Notes: generated by a model not told the origin, from the sequence alone. DNA of 38,515 nt from Mesostigma viride (GCA_009746045.1 RPFO01001382.1:1-38515), one strand, 5' to 3'. Positions 8,570 to 17,446 are shown, counted from the first letter of the stretch. Numbers and translations are program-made.

Positions 8570-9376
8570 CTATTTTTTGCAGGTGGCGCGTTTTCGAGTT
8601 CGCGCGTTTTTACGCACTCGTTTTTGGCCAGCCGGCGCATCGTGAAATTCGTCGTCACTGCTGTCACTTTCTTGTCTTTCCTCCGCGTCCTCGTAACCAT
8701 CCGTCCCTGTATACTCGATATCATCCAGTTTGCCGCCGGATAAAGGGTACCAAAACTCTTCGCCGTGCTTCTCTTTCATGGTTTCCGCCGGAATGGTTTT
8801 ATTTCGCTCTTGTCTGCGCGCTTTCCGTTCTTCGGCTAATTCTGGTACCCCCCACTCCTTCTCTTGGGCTTCCTTATATTCGTGTTGTTCTTGCTGGAAG
8901 GCTTTTGTGGACGCTTTGTTTTTGCGAGCGGGATCAAAATACATCCTCATTCGCGCTTCTCGCCTATCCTTTTCCATTTGTTCGCGAGTTTCTTGTCTGC
9001 TGCTTTTGAAAACTCCGTTGTTCAAAGTTCCTAGATAAAGTTGGTTTAGTTTTTCAAACACAGGACCGTGAGATTCGTACTTAAAATCTTTATCCGGGTT
9101 TCCGTCCCTGTCTCTCGTGTTTATTTGGATCGTGTGCACCATCTCGTGAGCCATTATTCGCGCCAATAACTCCATTTGTGATTCAGGTAGTATACTATCT
9201 TGATAGGTCCTGTCTTTCGGGTTTTCAGGTGCAAATGATTTCAAGAATTGTTTCTTGTTCAAAGCGATATATTTGCCATCGTTCATGTTGATTGCCCAGT
9301 GGTCTTCATTACCAGATGATTGTATGATATGCTTATTCAGACTCTCTGGTTCAAACTGGAAAGCGACATCTTTCAT
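8570..9376 (-). CDS. SprT-like zinc metallopeptidase domain
   Basis: 268 residues. The catalytic motif AHEMVHTIQ gives the HExxH signature (H77, E78, H81), and H103 in ESHGPVFEKL is the likely third zinc ligand. This is the arrangement of SprT/Spartan-like peptidases, which in cells cleave proteins crosslinked to DNA. After about residue 120 the protein is a charged helical tail ending in basic residues (RKRATCKK). The start of the domain appears to lie in the preceding frame (9373-10308), so this ATG may not be a real start. The substrate is unknown; the attached finger may choose it. Confidence 0.75.
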   Translation of the reverse strand: MKDVAFQFEPESLNKHIIQSSGNEDHWAINMNDGKYIALNKKQFLKSFAPENPKDRTYQDSILPESQMELLARIMAHEMVHTIQINTRDRDGNPDKDFKYESHGPVFEKLNQLYLGTLNNGVFKSSRQETREQMEKDRREARMRMYFDPARKNKASTKAFQQEQHEYKEAQEKEWGVPELAEERKARRQERNKTIPAETMKEKHGEEFWYPLSGGKLDDIEYTGTDGYEDAEERQESDSSDDEFHDAPAGQKRVRKNARTRKRATCKK

Positions 9377-10308
9377 GGGAAACCCCCCCCAAAGATGTGT
9401 TTGTTTAGCACGTGAGCAATTATATCAAGATCATCGTCGTTAATGTCGAGTTTCCCGTTCTTCACGAGGCCGTCACGATTTTTTTTTAACCTCGCTTCCA
9501 TTTCTCTCACGACATTTTTCATTGGGATTCGAAGATCGTCAAGGGTTTTCAGAGAATGGTCTACTTTTAGGAACGTGTCCGATGAAGGCGAACGGTTGAA
9601 ATGGGCTCCTCTGCGACGGGGTTCGTCGTAAAGACTTCTCCCTTCCCGTTCCAGCTGCTTCAAATACTCGTCCCTGCCACGTATGAACTCTTCTCGGTTT
9701 TGAAACGGATATTCATGCGGAAGAAGCCCAGCTGTCGCATTTTCGAAATACTCGACGTTCGGATCCGGCTCTTCAAAACGTTTTGTTTTGGGGTTAAACC
9801 ACGTCTTTATGTCGTTAGGCTCTCTTTCCCGCTCCATCAACATGCGTGTGTCGATTTTATCTTGTAACATTCGGTTACCGTCGAGGAGGTAGTTCTTCCG
9901 ATCAAGTTTGTCATACAACGGGCTTATTGTATTCAGCTGTTTTATCAATGCCTTTGATTCGGGCGATAACCTATATGCATTTTTTGGAATTTCGGATAAC
10001 TTTCTTAAGGGCTCTTTCACCTCTTGCTGCTTTATTTTTAGCAACCCCTTCATTCCTGCCTGCATCACGCGCGGGTCGATCATTGGCTGTCCCGCCTGTT
10101 TCGCGATTTTGCGAGCGATGTCGGTCGGGATTCTATCCCACACGCCCGGGGCGAGAGGCGGGCCATCTTCGAGCGATTTCATTCTCGCTCGATGCGTGTT
10201 CCTTCTTCTCGCGGAACAAGCCAGATGAGTAGCGCAAGATTTGCAGCCGCGAGCAGCGGTTAGGAGACATTGTCTGCCATCTTTCGTTTTTCTAAAACAG
10301 CGAGGCAT
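9373..10308 (-). CDS. Finger-module protein, N-terminal part of a SprT-like protease gene
   Basis: 311 residues. Residues 4-28 are the recurrent module C-x9-C-x10-C-x2-H, followed by a basic NTHRAR. About residue 55 there is a short F-box-like segment (VWDRIPTDIARKIAKQAG). A long charged helical region runs to about 290. The last residues (VLNKHIFGGGFP) look like the opening strand of a SprT-like domain, which continues in the next frame at 9376. The frame ends at a run of eight G (plus-strand C run 9383-9390), and the stop overlaps the next ATG as ATGA. One more G would put the two parts in register. Probably one gene of about 578 residues, unless the overlap is real. Confidence 0.75.
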   Translation of the reverse strand: MPRCFRKTKDGRQCLLTAARGCKSCATHLACSARRRNTHRARMKSLEDGPPLAPGVWDRIPTDIARKIAKQAGQPMIDPRVMQAGMKGLLKIKQQEVKEPLRKLSEIPKNAYRLSPESKALIKQLNTISPLYDKLDRKNYLLDGNRMLQDKIDTRMLMEREREPNDIKTWFNPKTKRFEEPDPNVEYFENATAGLLPHEYPFQNREEFIRGRDEYLKQLEREGRSLYDEPRRRGAHFNRSPSSDTFLKVDHSLKTLDDLRIPMKNVVREMEARLKKNRDGLVKNGKLDINDDDLDIIAHVLNKHIFGGGFP

Positions 10309-10459
10309 ATTTAATTAAAGTACAGTTAAAAGTGATAGTGTGGATGAAAGTTGCGTTTATTAATAATTTGGCACATGCCATCATCATCCATGCCGAATCG
10401 GCTTTAGAAACGCTGCAAAGTCGTTTCTGATACATTTCGTGCTTTATTTACACGCTGTA

Positions 10460-10642
10460 TTACTCGGGCTCGCTTTCGTTCATTGCGTTTATGCCCGCGG
10501 ACGATTTTCTCCATTCATCGTACCGCCTTTCGAAATCCTCCAAATCTCGAGGCTCGAGTTTCGAGTCGCAGGGGACGGAAGCGAAAAGCTGCTTCCATGA
10601 TTTGTCGAAAACGACTTGGTAATTGGCGTCCTCGCGAGTCAT
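10460..10642 (-). CDS. Small hypothetical acidic protein
   Basis: 60 residues from the ATG at 10642. The frame is open to 10687 but only with a TTG. It is rich in charged residues and Trp (DKSWKQLF, RRYDEWRKSS), with no membrane segment. It is divergent from 10829-11477, with a long inverted repeat between them. There is no known family and the call is tentative. Confidence 0.4.
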   Translation of the reverse strand: MTREDANYQVVFDKSWKQLFASVPCDSKLEPRDLEDFERRYDEWRKSSAGINAMNESEPE

Positions 10643-10684
10643 TTCGGAAGGAGGCGAGGTTGATTCTCTCAAGCGGTATATGTA

Positions 10685-10740
10685 CAAACGCGGATGATGT
10701 CAAGGAGGAAAATATCTGCCTCGTGACATCATCCGGTTTG
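10685..10740. promoter_or_regulatory. 17-bp-arm inverted repeat between divergent genes
   Basis: CAAACGCGGATGATGTCA and TGACATCATCCGGTTTG are nearly perfect reverse complements separated by about 21 bases. The site lies upstream of both 10460-10642 and 10829-11477, and a TATAAAA box for the latter follows at 10783-10789. It could be an operator for a dimeric protein or an RNA hairpin. Confidence 0.5.
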
Positions 10741-10828
10741 TAACGACAACTAGGTCTGTAACCGATTTCGAGAAACAAAACGTATAAAAAAGGGGTCGCA
10801 AGCGTCACAAAGGCACCGGTTTTCGACA

Positions 10829-11477
10829 ATGGAAGCCACGTACGAGAACCTTCCACCTGAAGTCTTGACTCAAATCGTGAAAGAGTCGTGGCCTTACGGG
10901 TGCGCCATCAACAAAGCCACCCAACGCGAATACGACGTCGTTGCAGTCGAGAAAAGAGAAGAATAAGCAAAAAGTTTCGCGTGAACGACCTTTTTCTTAC
11001 CATCGGAACGGAGCTCTCGGTCCGAGAAAACGAAGAAGCCGATCTGAACTGGCTTAATCCGAAGCTCGCCGAAAGGACCGACGAGCAACTGCGAGGCGTG
11101 ATGAAAGCATTGTCTTTGGAGCGCATCGAGGAATGCGAGGACGCCGTGTACACTCCGCATCACGTCAAAGTGATAAAACTCTTCGCGCTCTGTCGCGACT
11201 TGAAAGAAGGCGTCGAAAACATCATGGACCTGCACATCTCCAATCGGACCTACGACAGGATCGAGTTTCGTTTGTTCGATGTTGCGAGCAAGACCAGTCC
11301 TTTCACGGTCCGAGCGAGCAGTTTCATGACCAAGTTTTACAACCAACTACAGGCCCAGGAGGAGCGGGCCGGGAGATCGACGACGAGCGAGCACTGGAAT
11401 TGGAACGGGTGGTGGTCTCGATGCCTTGAAAAACATTGCGAAAACTACCGAAACGTCGGGGTGTTGTCGTAGATAGA
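10829..11477 (+). pseudogene. F-box-like gene with several frame breaks
   Basis: The ATG at 10829 lies 40 bases after a TATAAAA box and opens an F-box-like segment (YENLPPEVLTQIVKESW), but this frame stops at 10966 after 45 residues. Plausible protein continues one frame back, from about 10960 to 11380 (for example DLNWLNPKLAERTDEQ and VKVIKLFALCRDLKEG). It then appears to shift again to an acidic helix (DDERALELERVVV) before stops near 11430-11477. At least two shifts are needed. Either the gene is decaying or the sequence has indels. Intact, it would be about 215 residues, comparable to other viral F-box-like proteins. Confidence 0.55.
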
Positions 11478-11732
11478 GCGTTCGGTTTCGTGAGGCCACA
11501 TAACGATTGCGCGGGAAGGTTCTACGGTGGTTATCAAAGGAGGAAGAGGCGCATCGCGCAGAGGATGCGTGTACAGTTTCATCGAGTGGCGGATCTTTCT
11601 GCCGCGTTTCTGTCTTAATAACCAATCTTTAAATTTTTGATCACACCGCTTTCGAGCGGAATTGCACACAACTGGTCTCATTGACATCCAATAGTTGTAA
11701 ATAAATAAATTGTTGTTTGAGGGTATATAGGA

Positions 11733-11975
11733 ATGACAACATCGTGCGGCCACAAGCTGAAGTCTGGCGGCCATTGTCGCATAAAGGTGAAAGGCGCCAA
11801 GAAATGCCGGTTTCATGCAAAAAAACATGTCGTGCGCGGACCAAATGTTTCTGGACCAAATGAAATCGAAACTTGGGAAGAGTATATAAGACGGACCACA
11901 GAAGCGGATCGAAACCAGGCCGAGAAGAGAAAAAATTCGACACAAGGCGGTAACGCTAGTAAGAAACAGAAATGA
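11733..11975 (+). CDS. Short finger-module protein
   Basis: 80 residues. C5-x9-C15-x9-C25-x2-H28 forms the recurrent finger. After it comes EIETWEEYIRRTTEADRNQ, a segment found almost unchanged near the start of the unrelated-looking gene 21848-22816, then a Lys/Asn/Gln-rich end. The DNA of its last 18 codons and the following spacer recurs at about 13755-13845, which shows it took part in the local tandem duplication. The function is unknown. Confidence 0.65.
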   Translation: MTTSCGHKLKSGGHCRIKVKGAKKCRFHAKKHVVRGPNVSGPNEIETWEEYIRRTTEADRNQAEKRKNSTQGGNASKKQK

Positions 11976-12014
11976 TCGTATATTTTTTTCTGGTTTGGTT
12001 CGTATAATGGTGAA

Positions 12015-13029
12015 ATGACCAAGGAGTGCGGACACAAGTTAAAGAAAGGAGGCCGTTGTCAGATCAAAGTCGCGGACCCCAAAAAGAAGCGATGCAGGTT
12101 CCACGGAAAGGGAGGCAAGACGAAACACCGAGTCAGGCAACCTGACGAGGCAGGGCCGTCGACGGACGAGAACGGCTATACATTTCGTTCGAATCCGATA
12201 ACAGAAGATCAACTTGCTTTCATGAACTCGGGATTGGGGCTCTTTATGGGTTACACTTTCAACCAAGAAGCGCTTAAAGAAGGTGACGCTAACTCCGAAC
12301 ATTATGATAGGACTCGTGACGCTGTTATAGACACTAACAACCCATATGTCGATGAAAAACAGTGGCCATTTTATAAAGCGAAAAAGGAGAGTATCTGGAA
12401 AAAGAACTCGAGAAAAGAATGTCGACTATCCTTACCCGATAGACGCAAACCGCCCCGCAAAAAAGCAAAAGAATAGCTCGGCGCAGTCAGACATTCGTTA
12501 TGACCCAGGACCGTCCCAAAATCACAGAGATTGGCTTGTAAAGTCTATCTGGTTCGATCCTCTTAGTAAAAAAACCGACCCCATGTACGGTCCGCGTCAA
12601 TTGCCCGGCGGTTTCAAGGGTGTAGCACTACCTGACGAGAATGTGGAACGGTCTGAAATTGAAAATTTACCACCGGAAGCTATACAACTAATACTTAAGG
12701 ATCTTGACCCGCAATCCGCGCGCAACTTCGCTGCTGCCAACAGACGGTTGTATCATATGATCCCAGAGGAAATGTCGAAAGGTGTCATATATAACCCTCA
12801 AATAATGGGAAGGTCCCCTGATATTACGCGTTTTAAAGCGAGAAGGCAAGTGGACCGTGAAAATAATATAAGAAAACAAGGAGGATTGGCGCCATTTAAC
12901 GATACGCAGTACCGGGAAAATATACAAAGGATAGTGGATGAAAGCGAGGAGGAAGAGAAACGACTGATAGAAAACGAGAGAATCGGAAAAGAAGTTCTCC
13001 GGCTCCGGGCTTCAACCGCGCGATCTTAA
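12015..13029 (+). pseudogene. Finger + F-box-like gene, copy 1, frame-broken
   Basis: The first frame (12015-12476) starts with the finger C5-x9-C15-x11-C27-x2-H30 and the basic TKHRVR. It then runs through an Asn/Asp-rich linker and loses similarity after about 12400. The second frame (open to 13029) carries the rest of the architecture of the intact paralogue at 13846-14760: an RPAKKQKNSSAQS stretch, DENVERSEIENLPPEA, an F-box-like helix pair (LILKDLDPQSARNFAAANRR) and a charged tail. The change lies near 12396-12415 and needs one base fewer (or two more). It is either a recent pseudogene or an indel error. Confidence 0.65.
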
Positions 13030-13103
13030 TTTTCTTTACAAGTGTAAAATTTCGGGCACCAATTGAAATAATGTTTTTTTTTCTGGCTTTTCCGTATACT
13101 TGG

Positions 13104-13745
13104 ATGACCAAGGAGTGCGGACACAAGTTAAAGAAAGGAGGCCGTTGTCAGATCAAAGTCGCGGACCCCAAAAAGAAGCGATGCAGGTTCCACGGAAAGG
13201 GAGGCAAGACCAAACACCGCGTTAGAGCAAACACTCCTCCACCACGTGAAGAAACGGGTGAAAACGATCCTTTTACATACTCGATCAACCCTGTGCTCCA
13301 GACCAGCCATGCCCCCGAAAACTTCCCTGGTTCCGCAAACAAGCGCACATTCTGGAGACATAACCAGTATGATACTGAACTGCATGATCCAGAAGACGAC
13401 GCCGAGCGTTCTAAAATCGAAGATCATCAGCGGACACGCGCAAAAAGGCTTGCGGGAGAAAAAGGAGTCCGATTTACAGGAACTGCACTGGATCTATCCC
13501 GTGAAAATTTATTTAGACAAGCCAACGGATTTTCTGGGAAATCTCGCTCGTTCCATCCTGCCGTCTCCAATCAATCAACGGGGTTTTATAGCGCAGATAG
13601 TAACCACGATGTTACAGATGGTGAAGTAACTTCAAAAAGTAAATTTGACCCCCCGGAATATTCAATGCAGGACGAAGAGTGGAGCAGACACAATTGGTTA
13701 ACACGGTTAAACCAACCGTTCGGGGAACCGTTACATCAGATATAG
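13104..13745 (+). CDS. Finger-module protein, copy 2, without F-box
   Basis: 213 residues from the ATG at 13104. The first about 39 codons (finger plus basic TKHRVR) are almost identical in DNA to 12015 and 13846. The rest is unrelated: a hydrophilic, low-complexity region rich in N, S, D and P with no domain I know (DAERSKIEDHQRTRAKRL in the middle). The module was kept while the C-terminus was replaced or diverged rapidly. A frame starting at 13071 adds only leader. Confidence 0.65.
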   Translation: MTKECGHKLKKGGRCQIKVADPKKKRCRFHGKGGKTKHRVRANTPPPREETGENDPFTYSINPVLQTSHAPENFPGSANKRTFWRHNQYDTELHDPEDDAERSKIEDHQRTRAKRLAGEKGVRFTGTALDLSRENLFRQANGFSGKSRSFHPAVSNQSTGFYSADSNHDVTDGEVTSKSKFDPPEYSMQDEEWSRHNWLTRLNQPFGEPLHQI

Positions 13746-13845
13746 CGATAACCGGCCGAGAAGAGAAAAAAATCGACACAAGGCGGTGACGCTAGTAAGA
13801 AACAGAAATGTTAATATATTTTTTCTGGCATTTCCGTATACTGGG

Positions 13846-14760
13846 ATGACCAAGGAGTGCGGACACAAATTGAAGAAAGGAGGCCGTTGTCAGATCAAAG
13901 TCGCAGACCCCAAAAAGAAGCGATGCAGGTTCCACGGAAAGGGAGGCAAGACCAAACACCGAGTCAGAGGGACGTCGTTTGTAACGGCCGACCAGTCTTC
14001 CGATAGTATGGTATCGGCCAACTCGAATTGGGATAACAGCAGCGTACGTCCTGAGATTATTATTACACAACGTAATCTCCCCCCTGAAGGGACAGACACG
14101 AATGGAAACGAAATGATGATTCCACACAATCGGCGAGTTCACGAGGAGCCGCTCGATTACGGTGACGCAGGTTCTAAATTTGACGCGATGGACTTATATT
14201 TTCCCGGGGGGATCTATAGAGAGTTGCCAGATGTAAGGGGGAAGAACGTGAATAACGAATTTGACGACTCAAACCCCCCTGCAAAAAATCAAACTAGAAA
14301 CTCCGCGCAGTCATCCTATCGTCCTGACCCACGACTGCCCGGAATAAACCTTGATACAAACAAAAAGCAAAAAACTGGTCGGCCAAAGGTATTTTCCGAC
14401 CGTTTACACGGGGTTGCACCCCCTGACGAAAACGCGGAAAGGTCTCCTCTCGAAAACTTACCAGAGGAGGTTTTACACGTTATAGTTAAGGATTTAGATG
14501 TGGAATCGTTGCGCAACTTTGGTGCATCCAACAGAAACCTATATCATCAGTTATTGAAACTGATGGAAGATAGCATCAAAAATAACCCTGAATATTTTAG
14601 CGGCACCGGCAGTGGTGAAATGGAAAAGAAAGCGATAATGACAGTGAACGCCGAGAATGCGGAAAGAAAAAAAAAAGGACTTGAACCGTTTAACGAAACG
14701 CAGTTCCTTGAAAAGATAGCGCTGTATATGGATGCCTGGTGGGAAAAAGAGCGGAACTAA
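13846..14760 (+). CDS. Finger + F-box-like protein, copy 3, intact
   Basis: 304 residues from the ATG at 13846. The finger C5-x9-C15-x11-C27-x2-H30 and basic TKHRVR come first. An acidic, Asn-rich linker runs to about residue 195. Then comes an F-box-like segment (SPLENLPEEVLHVIVKDLD) with following helices (SLRNFGASNRNLYHQLLKLM) and a charged C-terminal tail. F-box proteins are substrate receptors of SCF ubiquitin ligases and are common in giant viruses. The finger would then be the partner- or substrate-binding end; that is inference. It is the intact reference for the broken copy at 12015. Confidence 0.7.
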   Translation: MTKECGHKLKKGGRCQIKVADPKKKRCRFHGKGGKTKHRVRGTSFVTADQSSDSMVSANSNWDNSSVRPEIIITQRNLPPEGTDTNGNEMMIPHNRRVHEEPLDYGDAGSKFDAMDLYFPGGIYRELPDVRGKNVNNEFDDSNPPAKNQTRNSAQSSYRPDPRLPGINLDTNKKQKTGRPKVFSDRLHGVAPPDENAERSPLENLPEEVLHVIVKDLDVESLRNFGASNRNLYHQLLKLMEDSIKNNPEYFSGTGSGEMEKKAIMTVNAENAERKKKGLEPFNETQFLEKIALYMDAWWEKERN

Positions 14761-14775
14761 TACAAAGAGTGCGTA

Positions 14776-15048
14776 TTGCAAAGAGACTCCGAGAAATCCG
14801 GCCTTCTCGGTAAAACCGTTTCCTGGTACCGCAAATATGATCTTACCGAACTTCATATGATGGGTTGTTTTCTCGCCAAGATGGAAACAGAGTGGGAGGA
14901 TCGCGATCCTAATGCGTCTTCGATACGGATCCGCTGTCGCGATGTCGCCGAGGCGTCAATAATGGCAAAGGATCGTAAAAACGCACGTGACGTCGGCCAC
15001 GATCGTTCCAACGCGTGTGAGAGACTAGAACAGGAAGCATCTTACTAG
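14776..15048 (+). other. Open frame directly after the copy 3 stop, possible remnant
   Basis: In the same frame as the gene ending at 14760, an open stretch continues to 15048 after the single TAA. The first ATG is at 14857 (MMGCFLAKMETEWEDRD). The composition is protein-like, with mixed charge and a run of AKDRKNARDVGHDRSNA. It may be a small gene, a lost 3' extension of the upstream gene, or chance. Confidence 0.3.
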
Positions 15049-15062
15049 ATGGTAAGGTAATT

Positions 15063-15377
15063 TCACCTCCTCCGGCTCTTGCGATGCCTTCGCTGGTTGA
15101 TGGTGTGCTTCAGATACGCCATCTGCGCTGGATGGGTTTGCGAGCTTTGATACATATAGGGCATTGGCTCCTGGCTCAAGTCCATCCATTCCAGCTGGCC
15201 GTTGGTGGCGGGGACGTCGGGGGGCTGGACCATGTCGCCGCTGTTCGCCATTCCACACGAGGCGGCTCGGTGGCGAGAAGCCGGCTTGCGCCTCGAGTGC
15301 GAGGCGCACCTCTTGTAGCCAGCCCTGGCGCTGTTGCTGCAATGGCTGCCGTCCTTGCATTTTGCGGTGCACTTCAT
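15063..15377 (-). CDS. Short finger-module protein
   Basis: 104 residues. The finger C3-x9-C13-x10-C24-x2-H27 is followed by a basic SRRKPASRHRAAS. The remainder is Pro/Gln/Met-rich and hydrophilic, ending in a basic RRHRKSRRR. It converges with the upstream accessory genes and is 165 bases from the tRNA. There is no recognised domain beyond the module. Confidence 0.6.
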   Translation of the reverse strand: MKCTAKCKDGSHCSNSARAGYKRCASHSRRKPASRHRAASCGMANSGDMVQPPDVPATNGQLEWMDLSQEPMPYMYQSSQTHPAQMAYLKHTINQRRHRKSRRR

Positions 15378-15542
15378 GGGTGTATACTACTTGTTCTCTA
15401 GAAAAACTTCGGACTCACTTGTTTTTCTTCGTGGCTCGCTTTTTGGGTTTCTTTTTTCGCGTTTGTCCCCCTCCGTGGTTGTTCAGGCCGTGACTATAAT
15501 ACAACAAGGGAGGCATGGCGTATAAGATACAGCGGCGATTTT

Positions 15543-15615
15543 TGTTCGGGGCGAGACTCGAACTCGCGACCTGCGGCTCATAAGACCGCCGCTCTACCGA
15601 CTGAGCTACTCGAAC
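15543..15615 (-). tRNA. tRNA-Ile (anticodon UAU)
   Basis: On the minus strand the 73-base sequence folds as a cloverleaf. The acceptor stem is GTTCGAG/CCCGAAC with one A-C mismatch. The D arm is GCTC-AGTCGGTA-GAGC, the anticodon stem GCGGT/GCCGC with loop CTTATGA, and the T arm GCGAG-TTCGAGT-CTCGC. The loop gives anticodon TAT (15580-15582), which reads AUA isoleucine. There is no intron and no encoded CCA. Giant viruses often carry a few tRNA genes that match their own codon use. Confidence 0.88.
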
Positions 15616-15687
15616 GTACCTTGTAGCACCACTTTTTTCCTTCCGTTTTGAACGCGCTTTTTTTGGCGCGTATGTATAAAAAGGAGC

Positions 15688-17240
15688 ATGATCGGAAAAC
15701 CGAGGACATGTAAAGGAACGCTAAAAGACGGTCGTTCGTGCTCGAACTGTTGTACGGGTAAGCGTAAGTATTGCGGCGTCCATAGCAGGACTCGGACACA
15801 CCGAGCTCGAAACGAAAAAATCGAAAAAGAAACCGGCCAGCCAGAAGAAGCTGATGATTTTCTAGCACGTAGGAGAGAAGAGATTTTAGAAAGAGCCCGG
15901 CAAAGGGTCAAGAATCCCCCCCCCCGAAACCAAATGCTCTTACCCCCACCCAGTCTGAAGAAGAAAAATATACAGAATTTTTAAATCAACGTAATCAAGA
16001 TAGTTTTAATAAAGAGGTAAGAGACGCTAACCTCGGCGTTTTACGAGAAAATGCGGGACATGCAAAAGCCGAAACTCAAGCGTCTGAAAGAAGAAACCAA
16101 GCAGTAAACGCAGATGGATTAAAAAAGATGGTAGGGAAGTTGAAAAACCGCGTGGCGTCGGACGTTAAAAAAGAGGCGGAAGAAAATAAAGAAAAATTAG
16201 CAACAGCCGCTAAAGAGGCTGCCAAAAAGGTGAGAATGGCTGAAGAAGAAGCCGCGGCCGAAGAAAAGAGACAAATCGAAAGGGACAGATTACGCGAATT
16301 GCAACGAATATCGAAAGCTGACGCGGTCAGGCGAATTCGGGCAGCTAAAGCGGCTGCGGAACAGGCAGCTAAAATGGCTGCGGAACAGGCAGCTAAAATG
16401 GCTGCGGAACAGGCAGCTAAAGCGGCTGCGGAACAGGCAGCTAAAATGGCTGCGGAACAGGCAGCTAAAATGGCTGCGGAACAGGCAGCTGCGGAAAAGG
16501 CACGGAAAGCCGCCGAAGACAAGGCACGGAGATGGGAAGAAGAGCGACGAAAGTATGCAGCTAGTTTTAATCAGCGGCAAAAAGAACGAGAAGCTGAAGG
16601 GTCTCGGCAACGTCCTCAAACAGCGTCTAATATGGGAGGTTATCAACCGCGAGAATGGGATGAAAGAGATCGACAAGACGAAGAGGCGAAAAAACAATTC
16701 GACGAACAATACCCACAGTATGCAAGGAGTTGGGATCGTGTTAAAAAAGCTCAAGCCTGGACGCAAAACGAACCGCCGGCGTCTCATCAACGTCCTCAAC
16801 CAGCTGGACCGTCGAATATGCGAGAAGCTCAACCGCAAGTACCTAATATGCCCGATCCGGAGTCTTATGATGACCTTCTAAAATATATGTCTCAAGAACC
16901 ACGATTGAAATCAACTATCGTGCAGAATCTCTTCAAGGAAGCGGGACTTACGCAAGCAGAGATTGATTCGAAAGCTCCTAACTTACTAAATGTTGCAAAT
17001 AACATTCTTGACCCCCGAAATATTATCCGTCTACAACACAAATGGAAACCGGTATCAAGGGTAGCAGCCAAAGCTCGAATACACCCAGACAAATGGACGG
17101 TTGATAACCAAAACTATCCTCGGGCCTTCAGTGAAAAGATGTTCAAATTCGTGGACAAGCTATTTAAAGATATACAAAATCATTATCCGATGCAGAAAAG
17201 GAAGACAAAAAGGAAAACCAAAAAAAAACGTCGCACATAA
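15688..17240 (+). CDS. Finger + Ala-rich coiled coil + J-domain-like protein (frame break at C10)
   Basis: The first frame (15688-15984) has the finger C8-x9-C18-x10-C29-x2-H32, the basic RTHRAR and a charged helix, then reaches a run of ten C (15916-15925). The next frame is open from that run to 17240, and one more C would join them, giving about 517 residues. After a charged coiled coil come six or so copies of AAEQAAKM (16341-16491) and a Gln/Pro-rich linker. The C-terminal domain has paired helices flanking an HPD motif (17082-17090, ARIHPDKW), the signature of J domains that stimulate Hsp70 ATPase. The layout with HPD near the end is auxilin-like. The tail is very basic. Confidence 0.7.
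16341..16491 (+). repeat. 24-bp in-frame tandem repeat (AAEQAAKM)
   Basis: Units of gctgcggaacaggcagctaaa plus ATG or GCG repeat six times and encode an Ala-rich amphipathic helix with period 8. The near-identity at DNA level indicates recent expansion by slippage. Confidence 0.85.
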
Positions 17241-17446
17241 GAGTCGGCAAAGTGTGATAGAAACGCGCCGGCGGGATTGGTAAGTATTACCCAGTCTCTG
17301 AACTTCGTACTTGTAAAGCGAGGTCCGAACGGCGATCGGCGAATCTCGTGACGTCAGCGACGAGTCTTTTTTTTCTTCTAGGTGTCTTGTGATTCCCGAT
17401 CTCCCTCTCGTGGACGGTTTGCACACGCTAACATCAGGGGTAGACG
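17241..17446. other. Intergenic, no gene seen
   Basis: About 200 bases between the J-domain gene and the KilA-N gene. They contain a T-rich patch (GTCTTTTTTTTCTTC) and no supported gene. Confidence 0.4.

Larger units (their letters stand above)
11921..13965 (+). repeat. Tandem duplication units around the finger genes
   Basis: About 210 bp at 11921-12134 (tail of the 11733 gene, spacer, start of the 12015 gene) recurs at about 13755-13965. Landmarks in both are CCGAGAAGAGAAAAAA, CGACACAAGGCGGT(A/G)ACG, CTAGTAAGAAACAGAAATG and TTTTTCTGG, then the finger codons. A third, shorter copy of the spacer and finger lies at about 13070-13220. Confidence 0.75.

Noticed and set aside
9373-9376. Translational coupling by ATGA overlap
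   Set aside because: Not excluded, but the SprT-like domain starts before the overlap, so a single gene broken at the G8 run explains it better.
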